NCBI RefSeq assembly: GCF_028823665.1
Contig: NZ_JAPEHV010000005.1
Location: forward strand, 62,001 to 126,000
Direction of reading: 5' to 3'
Length of the DNA: 64,000 nucleotides
Origin: Microbacterium sp. C7(2022)
GTDB lineage: Bacteria > Actinomycetota > Actinomycetes > Actinomycetales > Microbacteriaceae
In this document: positions 8,107-17,200 of the stretch, one piece after another
Numbering within the stretch: the stretch's first letter is position 1
How the letters are laid out: the number at the start of each line of letters is the position of its first letter
Notes under the pieces: model-generated
What the model saw: only the letters and a program-made list of their open reading frames with translations
Database searches by the model: none
What the model was told of the DNA's origin: nothing
Position numbers and translations under genes: made by a program

Positions 8107-8782
8107 GGGTGCGGCCGGCGTCGCTGGCGCGGCTGCTGACGCTGGCGCGGCTGCTGACGCTGGCGGCGATGCCCCCGAGCGGTCGGTCGAGGTAGAACTC
8201 AAGTTCGATGCCGACGCCGACACCCGGGTGCCGGACTTCTCGGGGTTGCCTGGCGTGGCATCCGTGACCGCGGGGGAGCTGCGCGAACTCGACGCTCGCT
8301 ACCTCGACACGGCCGAGTTTTCGCTCGCGTCTGCTGGCTACGCATTGCGGCGTCGCACCGGTGGCCACGACGCGGGGTGGCACATCAAGGGTCCGCGCGT
8401 CGGCGACGCCCGAGTCGAGCTGCAGTGGCCACTCGGCGAGTGGGATACCGTGCCGGGCGCCGCGGTCGCGGCGCTGGCGCATGTGACGGATGCTCCGCTC
8501 GGCCCGCTGGCACGAATTCGCAATCAACGCACCGCCTACAACCTGCTCGATGCCTCCGGCGGGGTCGTCGCCGAATTCGCCGACGACCACGTCGATACGC
8601 TCGACGAGCGCTCCGGCGCAACGCGTGAATGGCGCGAGTGGGAGATCGAACTCGGCCCCGCCGCGCCGAGCGATGCCGACGAGCGCGCGGCGTTCTTCGC
8701 CGCCGTGCGCGACGCCGTGTTCGCCGCCGGCGGCCGCGAGGCGTCATCCGCGTCGAAGCTCGCCCGCGCGCTCGGCTACTGA
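8093..8782 (+). CDS. CYTH domain protein
   Basis: 229 aa from GTG 8093. After an Ala/Asp-rich N-terminal segment encoded by an 18-bp tandem repeat, the CYTH signature ExExK appears as EVELK. It is followed by alternating charged strands typical of the triphosphate tunnel fold (YLDTAEFSLASAGYALRRRTG, GWHIKGPRVGDARVELQWPLGE, REWEIELG) and a final helix (SSASKLARALGY). CYTH enzymes hydrolyse inorganic triphosphate or nucleoside/thiamine triphosphates with metal, or act as adenylate cyclases. No CHAD domain is fused, though actinobacterial CYTH proteins often carry one. The substrate cannot be told from sequence. The start is the least certain part: it has no Shine-Dalgarno and may rely on coupling to the 77-aa gene. 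Confidence 0.86.
   Translation: MTDAEGAAGVAGAAADAGAAADAGGDAPERSVEVELKFDADADTRVPDFSGLPGVASVTAGELRELDARYLDTAEFSLASAGYALRRRTGGHDAGWHIKGPRVGDARVELQWPLGEWDTVPGAAVAALAHVTDAPLGPLARIRNQRTAYNLLDASGGVVAEFADDHVDTLDERSGATREWREWEIELGPAAPSDADERAAFFAAVRDAVFAAGGREASSASKLARALGY
8123..8158 (+). repeat. 18-bp tandem repeat (two units plus partial)
   Basis: gctggcgcggctgctgac occurs at 8123-8140 and 8141-8158, with a partial third copy after it. It encodes an Ala/Gly/Asp linker before the CYTH domain. Confidence 0.75.
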
Positions 8783-8836
8783 CCCTCCCGCGCTGCCGCG
8801 CTGCCGCGCTCCCGCGCTCCCGCGTGGGTCACCTTC

Positions 8837-9106
8837 GCTCCGCCCCCACGATCTGTTGCGCTTCAGCGCAGATTGTGGGGGTGGAGTGAAGCAGCGTGTG
8901 GTTCCGCCCCCAGGATGTGTTGCTTCCCAGCGCAGATTTTGGGGGCGGAGCCGATTCTGGGGGCGGAGCCTAGGCGAACGTCGGCGTGCGATTTCCGCCC
9001 CCAGGATGTGTTGCTTCCCAGCGCAGATTTTGGGGGTGGAGCCCAAGGGGGTGCGGCTCCGCCCCCACGATGTGCTGCGGAACCCAACAGATCTTGGGGG
9101 TGGAGC
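8837..9106. repeat. Four-copy imperfect palindromic repeat (REP/BIME-like)
   Basis: Each unit begins tCCGCCCCCA, carries a GATgTGTTGC-like core and ends TTGGGGG(C/T)GGAG, so the ends pair with each other. Units 2 and 3 are nearly identical; units 1 and 4 have diverged in the core. The arrangement resembles intergenic palindromic repeat clusters of the REP/BIME kind. No transposase is adjacent. Confidence 0.7.
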
Positions 9107-9201
9107 GGATTTGCGGGGTGGGGGTGGAGTGGATTTGCGGGGTGGAGGCGTGCCCGGGCCGTCGGGCACCCGGGCCTCGACGCGCGGGCCGCCGGGCGCA
9201 A

Positions 9202-9235
9202 CGAAGGGGACCCCGAGCCGAAGCCCGGGGTCCCC
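9202..9235 (-). terminator. Hairpin terminator downstream of lpd
   Basis: aaggggaccccg ... cggggtcccctt, a 12-bp perfect stem with a short loop, 18 bp past the lpd stop codon. It lacks a long U-tract, as is common in this GC range. Confidence 0.65.
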
Positions 9236-9252
9236 TTCAAAACGCGGATGCG

Positions 9253-10653
9253 TCACATGTTGATCATGTGGCCAGCGAGGCCGTGGAAGGCCTCCTGCAC
9301 GGCCTCCGACAGCGTCGGGTGCGTGTGGACGTTGCGCGCGCCCTCGAGCGCGGTGAGGTCCCACTTCTGTGCCAGCGTCAGCTCGGGCAGAAGCTCCGAC
9401 ACGTCCGGCCCGATGAGGTGCCCACCGAGAAGCTCCAGGTGCTCGCCGTCGGCGATGAGCTTGACGAAGCCGACCGGCTCGCCCAGACCGTTGGCCTTGC
9501 CGTTCGCCGAGAACGGGAACTTTGCGACCTTCACGTCGTAGCCCGCGTCGCGCGCCTGCTGCTCGGTCAGACCGAACGATGCGACCTGCGGCGAGCAGAA
9601 CGTCGCGCGCGGCATCATGCGGTAGTCGCCGAGCGTCATGGTCTCGGCCTTGCCGATCGTCTCGGCGGCCACGACGGCCTGCGCCTCTGCCACGTGGGCG
9701 AGCTGCAGCTTCGCCGTCACGTCACCGATCGCGTAGATGTGGGGCACCGAGGTGTGCATGTAGTCATCGATCTCGATGGCGCCGCGATCGGTCAGCTTCA
9801 CGCCGGTCTTGTCGAGACCGAAGCCCTCGACGTTCGGGGCGAAGCCGATCGACATGAGTACCTTGTCGGCGTCGATCGACTGGGTGTCGCCGCCGGCGTT
9901 GGGCGTGTAGGTGACGGTGACCTTGTCGCCGTGGTCGGTGACGGTCTCGACCTTGGTCGAGGTGAGGATGTCGACACCCAGCTTCTTGTACTGGCGCGCG
10001 ATCTCCTTCGACACATCGGCATCTTCGTTCGGCAGCGCCCGGTCGAGGAACTCGATGATCGTGACCTTCACGCCGTAGTTGACCAGCACGAAGGCGAACT
10101 CCATACCGATGGCGCCGGCGCCGACGATGACGATCGACTCGGGCAGTTCGCGCGTGAGGATCTGCTCCTCGTAGGTGACGACGTTGTCGCTCAGCGTCAC
10201 GCCGGGCAGCAGGCGCACCTTCGAGCCGGTGGCGATGATCGCGTTGTCGAAGGTGACGCGCTCGCTCGAGCCGTCCGACTTCGCGACGTCGATGGTGTTC
10301 GCGTCGACGAAGGACCCGCGGCCCTCGTACTCGGTCACCTTGTTCTTCTTCATCAAGAAGTGGATGCCCTTGACGTGCGTGCCGGCGACGGTGCGGCTGC
10401 GATCCCACGCGGTGCCGAAGTCGAAGGCAACGTCACCCTTGATGCCGAACAGGTCGGCCTTGTGGGTGAAGGTGTGGGCGAGGTCTGCGTTGCGCAAGAG
10501 AGCCTTCGAGGGGATGCAGCCCACGTTCAGGCACACACCGCCCCAGTACTTCTCTTCGATGATCGCGACCGAGAGGCCGAGCTGAGCACTGCGGACTGCC
10601 GCGACGTATCCGCCGGGGCCCGCGCCGAGAATGACGACGTCGTAGTGAGGCAT
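9253..10653 (-). CDS. lpdA: Dihydrolipoyl dehydrogenase (E3)
   Basis: 466 aa, ATG at 10653. This FAD enzyme reoxidises lipoamide for the pyruvate, 2-oxoglutarate and branched-chain dehydrogenases and the glycine cleavage system, passing electrons to NAD. Visible parts are the FAD dinucleotide fold ([18 protein letters not shown], 6-23), the redox disulfide Cys41/Cys46 in [13 protein letters not shown], the NAD fold ([15 protein letters not shown]) and the C-terminal His-Glu dyad region ending [15 protein letters not shown]. The length is typical. No E1/E2 gene is adjacent, so it is a free-standing E3 shared between complexes. Expression probably starts from the TAGGCT -10 seven bases before the ATG. 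A hairpin follows the stop. Confidence 0.97.
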   Translation of the reverse strand: MPHYDVVILGAGPGGYVAAVRSAQLGLSVAIIEEKYWGGVCLNVGCIPSKALLRNADLAHTFTHKADLFGIKGDVAFDFGTAWDRSRTVAGTHVKGIHFLMKKNKVTEYEGRGSFVDANTIDVAKSDGSSERVTFDNAIIATGSKVRLLPGVTLSDNVVTYEEQILTRELPESIVIVGAGAIGMEFAFVLVNYGVKVTIIEFLDRALPNEDADVSKEIARQYKKLGVDILTSTKVETVTDHGDKVTVTYTPNAGGDTQSIDADKVLMSIGFAPNVEGFGLDKTGVKLTDRGAIEIDDYMHTSVPHIYAIGDVTAKLQLAHVAEAQAVVAAETIGKAETMTLGDYRMMPRATFCSPQVASFGLTEQQARDAGYDVKVAKFPFSANGKANGLGEPVGFVKLIADGEHLELLGGHLIGPDVSELLPELTLAQKWDLTALEGARNVHTHPTLSEAVQEAFHGLAGHMINM

Positions 10654-10660
10654 GACTGCA

Positions 10661-10666
10661 AGCCTA
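10661..10666 (-). promoter_or_regulatory. -10 box TAGGCT, leaderless lpdA
   Basis: On the minus strand TAGGCT, 7-nt spacer (tgcagtc), then ATG 10653. It lies just before the last codons of the copC-like gene, allowing separate expression. Confidence 0.5.
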
Positions 10667-11326
10667 TCGCTGAGTGGAGGACGAGGAATCAGCGAGCGCC
10701 TTGTTTTGGCGCGCGCGAGAAACGAGCAAATAGATCACGGCGCCGCCGAGCCCGGCGAGGATGATTCCGCCGATGACCCACGGCCACACATCGCCGAATG
10801 AGCTGCCTTCCGCGGGAGCGACCGGCGTCGCACTCGGCGACTCGACAGCCGTCGGCGTCGGTTCTGCCGAAGGCGACTCGGTGGGCTCAGTGCTCGGCGA
10901 TGGAGTCGGGCTCGGCTCGGGTGCGGAAATCTCGAAGGCGTACTCGCCCGAGATGGGGTGGCCGTCGCTCGAGACCACCTTCCACAGCACGGCGATCTCG
11001 CCGGACGCGTCCGGGCTGAGAGGTTGCGTGAGCACGTTGTCGGTGATCTCGGGATCGCCCGCGGTCACGTCAGCTCCGGCGGCATCCGTCACCTGAACTT
11101 CCGAGGCGCCGGGCTCTGTCGAGATCAGGCCGCTGAACGTGAGCACGATCGCCTCGGGTGCCGCGTCGAGTGTCGCGTCGGCGGTGGGTTCTGATCCGAC
11201 GAGTTCGTCGTGCGCGTGCGCAGAGGGTGACAAGAAGAGGATGGATGCCGCGGCCAACAGTGCCGCGATGATCACGGCGACAACGGGGCGAGCGGTGCGT
11301 GCGCGAGTACGAGTTGTGGAAGCCAT
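10664..11326 (-). CDS. CopC domain copper-binding membrane-anchored protein
   Basis: 220 aa, ATG at 11326. An N-terminal signal peptide (hydrophobic [18 protein letters not shown], cleavage after SAHA) exposes an N-terminal His-Asp-Glu, the usual Cu(II) ligand position of CopC. The beta-rich domain follows with [13 protein letters not shown] and the second ligand region [17 protein letters not shown]. Then come a Pro/Ser/Thr/Glu spacer and one C-terminal membrane helix ([20 protein letters not shown]). This architecture is the YobA/YcnJ-type CopC of actinobacteria, involved in copper binding or trafficking outside the membrane. No CopD is fused or adjacent, so it may act alone. A leaderless-type -10 precedes the ATG. 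Confidence 0.88.
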   Translation of the reverse strand: MASTTRTRARTARPVVAVIIAALLAAASILFLSPSAHAHDELVGSEPTADATLDAAPEAIVLTFSGLISTEPGASEVQVTDAAGADVTAGDPEITDNVLTQPLSPDASGEIAVLWKVVSSDGHPISGEYAFEISAPEPSPTPSPSTEPTESPSAEPTPTAVESPSATPVAPAEGSSFGDVWPWVIGGIILAGLGGAVIYLLVSRARQNKALADSSSSTQR

Positions 11327-11333
11327 CCCTCCC

Positions 11334-11339
11334 AGGCTA
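11334..11339 (-). promoter_or_regulatory. -10 box TAGCCT before copC-like gene
   Basis: On the minus strand TAGCCT, 7-nt spacer (gggaggg), then ATG 11326. The spacer itself is purine-rich. Confidence 0.45.
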
Positions 11340-11426
11340 CGCCGCCGCGTGAATGGGCTCGCGCGTGCACCAAGGAAAAACGTTGTCGCGGACGAATCCG
11401 CCGCTCGAACATGGTGTGTCTTCGGC

Positions 11427-11432
11427 TAGGCT
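11427..11432 (+). promoter_or_regulatory. -10 box TAGGCT of garA, with short leader
   Basis: TAGGCT is followed about 20 nt later by GTG 11454, with a strong Shine-Dalgarno (agaggagg, 11441-11448) in between. This is a leadered contrast to the leaderless genes nearby. Confidence 0.4.
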
Positions 11433-11453
11433 TGCACGTCAGAGGAGGATCAC

Positions 11454-11918
11454 GTGGAGGAATACCGCCGTCCCGACGGTTCCAGTCGGCCCGTCGACGT
11501 CACGCAGACGTTCGGCCACGACTCGGACCTGTCCTTCGTCCCGTTCGGTAGCGAACTCGGCGAAGCAGAGCTCGAGGCGATCGAGGCGCTCCCGACGGGC
11601 GCTGCCCTGCTGATCGTCCGATCTGGTCCCACCGCGGGTGCTCGCTACTTGCTTGACACCGATGTCACGACCGTGGGCCGTCACCCCGAGGCAGACATTT
11701 TCTTCGACGACGTCACGGTCTCTCGCCGTCACGCTGAGATCACGCGCTCGGGCCACGACTTCGAACTCGTCGACCAGCGATCGCTCAACGGCACCTACGT
11801 GAACGGGGAGCGCGTGGATCGCGCCGCGCTGGTCAACGGTGCTGAGGTGCGTGTGGGCAAGTTCCGCCTCAACTTCTTCGTTTCCCCGGCCGATCTCGAG
11901 CAGGCTGCGAACGCCTGA
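11454..11918 (+). CDS. garA: GarA/OdhI-type FHA regulator of 2-oxoglutarate metabolism
   Basis: 154 aa, GTG start with Shine-Dalgarno agaggagg. The FHA domain occupies about residues 50-140, with the phosphothreonine-binding core VGRHPEADIFFDDVTVSRRHAEI and NGTYVNGERV. In the family, unphosphorylated GarA/OdhI inhibits 2-oxoglutarate dehydrogenase and tunes glutamate enzymes. Phosphorylation of a Thr in an N-terminal ETTSVF-like motif by PknB/PknG makes the FHA domain bind its own tail and releases the targets. Here that region reads DVTQTFGHDSDL, with Thr17 or Thr19 as candidate sites, diverged from the usual motif. The order FHA gene then MerR gene matches Rv1827-Rv1828. The stop overlaps the next start by one base. 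Confidence 0.9.
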   Translation: MEEYRRPDGSSRPVDVTQTFGHDSDLSFVPFGSELGEAELEAIEALPTGAALLIVRSGPTAGARYLLDTDVTTVGRHPEADIFFDDVTVSRRHAEITRSGHDFELVDQRSLNGTYVNGERVDRAALVNGAEVRVGKFRLNFFVSPADLEQAANA

Positions 11919-12607
11919 TGGCGGCTGCTTCCGCCCGCCAGCGCTCAGCCTCGGCGGGCCTGCTCAGCATTGGTCAGGTGCTCGCGCGTCTTGCGCCAGA
12001 GTTCCCGAGTCTCACCTCGAGCAAGCTCCGCTTTCTCGAAGTTCAGGGCATCGTCACGCCCCTGCGCACCGAGTCGGGGTACCGAAAGTTCTCGCCGGCC
12101 GATCTCGATCGCCTGCGCCTCGCGTTGACGCTGCAGCGTGATCACTACCTGCCGCTGTCGGTGATCCGCGAGTATCTCGAGGATGTGGATGCCGGGCGCA
12201 ACCCGGCTACGCCAACGGCTGTGCCGCCCCCCTCGATCGTGCCGGCGCCGCGCCGCTATCGGCGGGACGAACTCTTGGCGGCATCGGGTGCTGCTCCGCA
12301 GTTGTTGAACGACGCGATCAGTACCGGAGTGCTCGGTACGGATGCTTACACCGACCAGTCGGTCGCACTGATGAGAGCGCTGGTTGCCCTTGATCGCCAC
12401 GGCATCGAACCGCGGCACTTGCGTGCGTTGCGACAGGGCGCCGAGCGCGATGTGTCGCTGATCGAATCGGCACTCGCGCCCTTGCTGCGTCGCACTGACT
12501 CTTCGTCGCGCGGGCGCGCGGGGGAGATCGCACCCGAGCTGGCGCAACGGCTCGAAGAGGTGCGGGGGATCTTCGTGAAAGCAGCACTGGACCGCATGCT
12601 GGACTGA
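11918..12607 (+). CDS. ftsR: MerR-family regulator, FtsR/Rv1828-like
   Basis: 229 aa, ATG 11918 sharing its A with the garA stop. An N-terminal winged-helix MerR DNA-binding domain (about 15-85) contains SIGQVLARLAPEFPSLTSSKLRFLEVQGIVTP and GYRKFSPADLDRLRLALTLQRD. The C-terminal part is a helical effector/dimer region with no metal-binding Cys. Position directly after garA matches Rv1828 of Mycobacterium and FtsR of Corynebacterium, a direct activator of ftsZ in that genus. I infer the same role here because ftsZ lies in this window with an inverted repeat upstream. The symbol is by homology and synteny, not proof. Confidence 0.82.
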   Translation: MAAASARQRSASAGLLSIGQVLARLAPEFPSLTSSKLRFLEVQGIVTPLRTESGYRKFSPADLDRLRLALTLQRDHYLPLSVIREYLEDVDAGRNPATPTAVPPPSIVPAPRRYRRDELLAASGAAPQLLNDAISTGVLGTDAYTDQSVALMRALVALDRHGIEPRHLRALRQGAERDVSLIESALAPLLRRTDSSSRGRAGEIAPELAQRLEEVRGIFVKAALDRMLD

Positions 12608-12715
12608 TCAGGCGGTCGCGAATCTGCGACACGCCGAACGCCGAACGGCCGATGTCATTGCCGCGACGCGTGCGCTGTTCTAGCGTGGAGTAATCACATC
12701 GGGAGGGGGACGAGC

Positions 12716-13261
12716 ATGACGGCTCGTGAGATCGTGGACGGTGAGCCGTTCACGGCGGAACTCCTCTTCACCGACGGACTGCCGCAGATGGACGACGAGG
12801 TCGGCTATCGCGGAGCAGTGGCGGCTCGCGCGGCAGGGATCACCTACCGCCAGCTGGACTATTGGGCTCGCACCGAGCTGGTCGAGCCGACCGTGCGCAG
12901 CGCGAGTGGATCGGGCTCGCAACGCCTCTACGGCTTCCGCGACATCCTCGTGCTGAAGCTCGTCAAGCGTCTTCTCGACACCGGAATCTCGTTGCAGCAG
13001 ATCCGCACGGCTGTCGAACAGCTCCGCGCCGCGGGAATCCGCGATCTCGCGGGGACCACGTTGATGAGCGACGGTGCCTCGGTGTACTTGTGCACCTCGA
13101 ACGATGAGGTCATCGACCTCGTCAGCCGCGGCCAGGGTGTGTTCGGCATCGCCGTCGGCAAAGTGCTGCGTGAGGTGGAGTCCACTCTCGTCGACTTCGA
13201 CCCCCAGGTTGCCGATGCAACCGATGAGCTCGCTGCGCGGCGCGCCGCACGCTCGGCCTGA
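12716..13261 (+). CDS. MerR-family regulator, Rv1830/ResR-like
   Basis: 181 aa, ATG 12716 after a strong gggaggggg Shine-Dalgarno. The MerR DNA-binding domain is central (about residues 28-100: YRGAVAARAAGITYRQLDYWARTELVEPTVR, QRLYGFRDILVLKLVKRLLDTGISLQQIR), followed by a short C-terminal domain (SDGASVYLCTSNDEVIDLVSRGQGVFGIAVGKV). Its place two genes from garA matches Rv1830 (ResR/McdR), implicated in mycobacterial growth and division control. The Rv1829-type bifunctional nuclease gene that sits between the two MerR genes in mycobacteria is missing here. A 108-bp spacer precedes it, so it may have its own promoter. Functional equivalence is inference. Confidence 0.85.
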   Translation: MTAREIVDGEPFTAELLFTDGLPQMDDEVGYRGAVAARAAGITYRQLDYWARTELVEPTVRSASGSGSQRLYGFRDILVLKLVKRLLDTGISLQQIRTAVEQLRAAGIRDLAGTTLMSDGASVYLCTSNDEVIDLVSRGQGVFGIAVGKVLREVESTLVDFDPQVADATDELAARRAARSA

Positions 13262-13283
13262 GGCTCGCGCGCTGCGCGCCTGA

Positions 13284-13319
13284 CGGCATCGCTGCGCGTG
13301 GCGGCATCGCTGCGCGCTG
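13284..13319 (+). repeat. 18-bp-period direct repeat between merR and parA
   Basis: cggcatcgctgcgcg occurs at 13284 and 13302, in the 109-bp spacer between convergent genes. No clear terminator is present there. Confidence 0.6.
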
Positions 13320-13370
13320 ACAGTGTCGCGCCGACGACCGCTCGCGCGGGCAATCAGCCGCGGGGAGAAC

Positions 13371-14180
13371 TCAGGCCGGTGTCTGACCAGGGACCGGCAC
13401 ACGGCCGGTACGAATGATGCGATCCAGAAGTGCGTCGAAGTCGGATGCCAGTTCTTGGGCCGAGTCACCGGGCCAGATGTGCAGCGGCTTGGCGGCACCC
13501 TGTGCTTGCTGCAGTGAGGTGCGCTCGGGCAGCTGCGGGGTCAACACCAGGGGGCCGAACATGTCGCGCAGCTCTTTGATGCGGAACTGGTGCTCGATCG
13601 ACTGGGGGCGCACACGGTTGACGACGATGCCCAACGGCTGGAGTCGCGGCGACAGCCCGCGGCGGATCTCTTCGATGGCACGCAGTGCGCGGTCGGCGGC
13701 TGCCACGGAGAACAGACCCGGTTCGGTCACGACGATCACCCGGTCGCTCGCGGCCCACGCCGTGCGCGTGAGTGCGTTGAGCGAGGGCGCGCAGTCGATC
13801 AGCACGAGGTCGTAGTCGGCCTCGATGGTGGCGAGGGCCTCTTCCATCTTCCACACGTCACGGACGCTGGGGTGTGGGCCGTCGAAGTTGATCGCCGACG
13901 GGCTGCCGATCATCACGTCGATGGTGCCGGGGTGTACTTTCGTCCACCCGCTGGAGGTAATGGCCTGCTTGACCACCTTCTCCTTGGGATTCGCCAGGAC
14001 ATCGGCGACGTTCAGGCGGCCAGCCACCTGAATATCGAGCCCCGTCGAGACGTCGGATTGCGGGTCGAGGTCGACGACGAGCGTACGGACACCGCGGGCG
14101 AAGGCCGCCGACGCGAGTCCGAGAGTTACGGTCGTCTTGCCGACTCCACCCTTGAGCGAGCTGACGGAGAGGACGTGCAC
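13371..14180 (-). CDS. Orphan ParA-family ATPase
   Basis: 269 aa, GTG at 14180. A deviant Walker A motif ([18 protein letters not shown], near the N-terminus) and the ParA switch blocks VVDLDPQSDVSTGL and YDLVLIDCAPSLNALTRTAW are all present, so it should be an active dimerising ATPase. No parB or parS-like site is adjacent, which argues against the main chromosome segregation pair. The family member beside pyruvate carboxylase resembles the orphan ParA-like proteins of actinobacteria (for example corynebacterial PldP, tied to division-site placement). Cargo is unknown. It is transcribed divergently from pyc with the two -10 boxes only 8 bp apart. The 3' end faces the merR gene. Confidence 0.86.
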   Translation of the reverse strand: MHVLSVSSLKGGVGKTTVTLGLASAAFARGVRTLVVDLDPQSDVSTGLDIQVAGRLNVADVLANPKEKVVKQAITSSGWTKVHPGTIDVMIGSPSAINFDGPHPSVRDVWKMEEALATIEADYDLVLIDCAPSLNALTRTAWAASDRVIVVTEPGLFSVAAADRALRAIEEIRRGLSPRLQPLGIVVNRVRPQSIEHQFRIKELRDMFGPLVLTPQLPERTSLQQAQGAAKPLHIWPGDSAQELASDFDALLDRIIRTGRVPVPGQTPA

Positions 14181-14188
14181 AAGTCACT

Positions 14189-14194
14189 ACGTTA
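14189..14194 (-). promoter_or_regulatory. -10 box TAACGT of parA
   Basis: On the minus strand TAACGT, 8-nt spacer, then GTG 14180. Its upstream region overlaps the pyc promoter. Confidence 0.4.
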
Positions 14195-14202
14195 CCTTCC
14201 TC

Positions 14203-14208
14203 TAGGCT
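14203..14208 (+). promoter_or_regulatory. -10 box TAGGCT of pyc
   Basis: TAGGCT about 45 nt before ATG 14254, leaving a leader with an ggaggt Shine-Dalgarno near 14243-14249. It is back to back with the parA -10 box. Confidence 0.4.
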
Positions 14209-14253
14209 GATAGCGCACTGAGGCCCGCCCGCACCGCCGCCCACGGAGGTCGA

Positions 14254-17200
14254 ATGTTCCGCAAGATCCTTGTCGCCAACCGCGGAGAGATTGCTATCCG
14301 CGCGTTCCGCGCCGCCTACGAATTGGGAGCCCGCACGGTCGCGGTGTACCCCTACGAGGACCGCAATTCGCTGCACCGACTCAAGGCCGACGAGGCGTAC
14401 CTGATCGGTGAAGAAGGGCACCCCGTCCGCGCGTACCTCGATGTGGCGGAGATCATCCGCGTCGCCCGAGAGGCCGGCGCCGACGCCATCTACCCCGGGT
14501 ACGGCTTCCTGTCGGAGAACCCCGACCTCGCCGAGCAGGCCGCCGCGAACGGCATCACGTTCATCGGACCGCCCGCCTCGGTGCTCGAAATGGCGGGGAA
14601 CAAAGTCACCGCCAAGCAGCACGCGATCTCGGCCGGCGTCCCCGTCCTGCGCTCGACCGAGGCGTCCGACGATGTCGACGCGCTCCTCGCGCAGGCAGAT
14701 GAGATTGGCTTCCCGCTGTTCGCCAAGGCCGTCGCCGGTGGTGGCGGTCGCGGCATGCGCCGTGTCGAGTCGGCCGCCGAGTTGGCTCCCGCGTTGGCCG
14801 AGGCCATGCGCGAGGCGCAGAGCGCCTTCGGCGACCCTCGCATGTTCCTCGAGCAGGCCGTCCAGCGCCCGCGCCACATCGAGGTGCAGATCCTCGCCGA
14901 CACGGCCGGTCACACGGTGCACCTGTTCGAGCGTGACTGCTCGTTGCAGCGTCGTCACCAGAAGGTGATCGAGATTGCCCCGGCCCCCAACCTCGATGAC
15001 TCGATCCGCACTGCCCTGCACGGCTACGCGGTCGCATTCGCTGAGTCGATCGGCTACCAGAACGCGGGCACGGTGGAGTTCCTGCTCGAGACCGCCGGAC
15101 CTCGCACGGGTGAGGTCGTCTTCATCGAGATGAACCCCCGCATCCAGGTGGAGCACACGGTGACCGAAGAAGTCACCGACGTCGACCTGGTGCAGTCCCA
15201 GATGCGCATCGCCGCCGGTCAGACTCTGCCCGAGCTCGGCCTCGAGCAGAGCCAGATCCACGTGCGCGGCGCCGCGCTGCAGTGCCGCATCACCACCGAA
15301 GACCCGACGCAGGGCTTCCGTCCCGACACCGGCAAGATCACGACCTACCGGTCGCCCGGTGGTGCCGGCATCCGTCTCGATGGGGGAACCACGGCCGCGG
15401 GCGCTCAGATCTCGCCGCACTTTGACTCGATGCTCTCGAAGCTCACGTGCCGCGGCCGCGACTTCGGCGCCGCCGTGCTGCGCGCGCGCCGTGCGCTGGC
15501 GGAGTTCCGCATTCGCGGGGTTTCTACCAACATCCCGTTCTTGCAGGCGGTGCTCGATGACCCCGAGTTCGTCCGGGGCGACATCGCCACCTCGTTCATC
15601 GATGAGCGGCCCGAACTGCTCAAGGGTCGCGAGTCGAAGGACCGCGGCACCAAGGTGCTCAACTGGCTCGTCGACACGACGGTGAACAAGCCCAACGGCG
15701 ACAACCCGCTCTCGATCGAGCCGCGCCTGAAGCTCCCGGCCCTCGATATCACCACCGAACCGGTCGCCGGTTCGCGCCAGCGGCTGCTCGAGTTGGGACC
15801 GGCAGGGTTCTCTCAGGCCTTGCGCGCTCAGAGCGCACTCGCCGTCACCGAGACCACGTTCCGCGACGCGCACCAATCGCTCCTCGCGACCCGTGTGCGC
15901 ACGAAAGATCTGGCAATGGTCGCGCCCTACGTCGCACGGCTCACGCCCGAACTGCTCTCCGTCGAGGCATGGGGCGGCGCGACCTACGATGTGGCGCTGC
16001 GATTCCTCGGCGAAGACCCGTGGGAGCGCGTCGATCGCCTGCGCGCCGACCTGCCGAACGTGGCAATCCAGATGCTGCTGCGCGGTCGCAACACGGTGGG
16101 CTACACGCCCTACCCGACCGAGGTCACCGATGCCTTTGTGGCCGAGGCCGCGGCATCCGGAATCGATATCTTCCGCATCTTCGACGCGCTCAACGACGTC
16201 GCTCAGATGCGCCCCGCGATCGACGCGGTGCTGGCGACCGGTACCGCGGTTGCCGAGGTCGCCCTGTGCTACACGGGTGACCTGCTGAACCCGGCCGAAG
16301 ACCTCTACACGCTCGACTACTACCTCTCACTCGCAGAACAGATCGTGGATGCCGGGGCCCACATCCTGGCCATCAAGGACATGGCAGGGCTCTTGCGACC
16401 CGCTGCCGCCGCGCGGTTGGTGTCGGCACTGCGCGAGCGCTTCGACGTTCCGGTGCACGTGCACACCCACGACACCGCAGGTGGCCAGTTGGCGACGCTC
16501 CTCGCCGCGAGTGCAGCCGGGGCGGATGCCGTTGACGCGGCCGCGGCACCGATGTCGGGAACGACGAGTCAGCCTTCGCTGTCGGCACTCGTCGCAGCAC
16601 TTGCGCACACTGAGCGCGACACGGGCATCAACCTTGACGCCGTGTCGAGCCTCGAGCCGTACTGGGAGGCAGTGCGCCACATGTACCGCCCGTTCGAGTC
16701 GGGTCTTCCCGGACCCACGGGACGCGTGTACCACCACGAGATCCCCGGTGGTCAGTTGTCGAACCTGCGCCAGCAGGCGATCGCGCTGGGTCTGGCCGAA
16801 GATTTCGAGCTCATCGAAGACATGTACGCCGCAGCCAACCGCATTCTGGGGCGCGTGCCCAAGGTGACGCCGTCGTCGAAGGTCGTCGGCGACCTGGCGC
16901 TGCACTTGGCCGCTGTGAAGGCCGATCCTGACGATTTCGAAGCCAACCCGCACAAGTACGACATCCCCGACTCAGTCGTGGGTTTCATGGCGGGGGAGCT
17001 CGGGGATCTGCCGGGTGGATGGCCCGAGCCGTTCCGCAGTAAGGTGCTCGCCGGCCGCGAGCCGTCGATTGAGGTGACGCCGCTGACGGATGCCGAGCAG
17101 CAGGCGCTCGAGGGTGACTCGCAGTCGCGCCGCGACACGCTCAATCGCCTGCTGTTCCCGGCGCCGACGCGCACGTTCGCTCAGATGCGCGACCTGTTTG

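Larger units (their letters stand above)
8783..9252. other. 470-bp gene-free region of repeats
   Basis: There is no credible gene between the CYTH stop and the lpd stop. The region holds four imperfect palindromic units of about 50 bp (8837-8887, 8901-8952, 8991-9042, 9056-9106), a solo half copy (8953-8970), two copies of a ggatttgcggggtgg-type unit (9106-9148), and a strong hairpin (9202-9235). Long open frames here are by-products of the repeats and high GC. Confidence 0.75.

Noticed and set aside
8837..9106. CRISPR array
   Set aside because: Units are palindromic and about 50 bp, the spacing is irregular, spacers are not uniform, and no cas gene is near.
8785..9541. Open frames across the repeat region
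   Set aside because: They are translations of palindromic repeats and differ between units; no credible start or family.
9281..10764. 592-residue plus-strand frame opposite lpdA
   Set aside because: Antisense shadow of lpdA, with typical Arg/Gly/Asp-rich composition and no motif.
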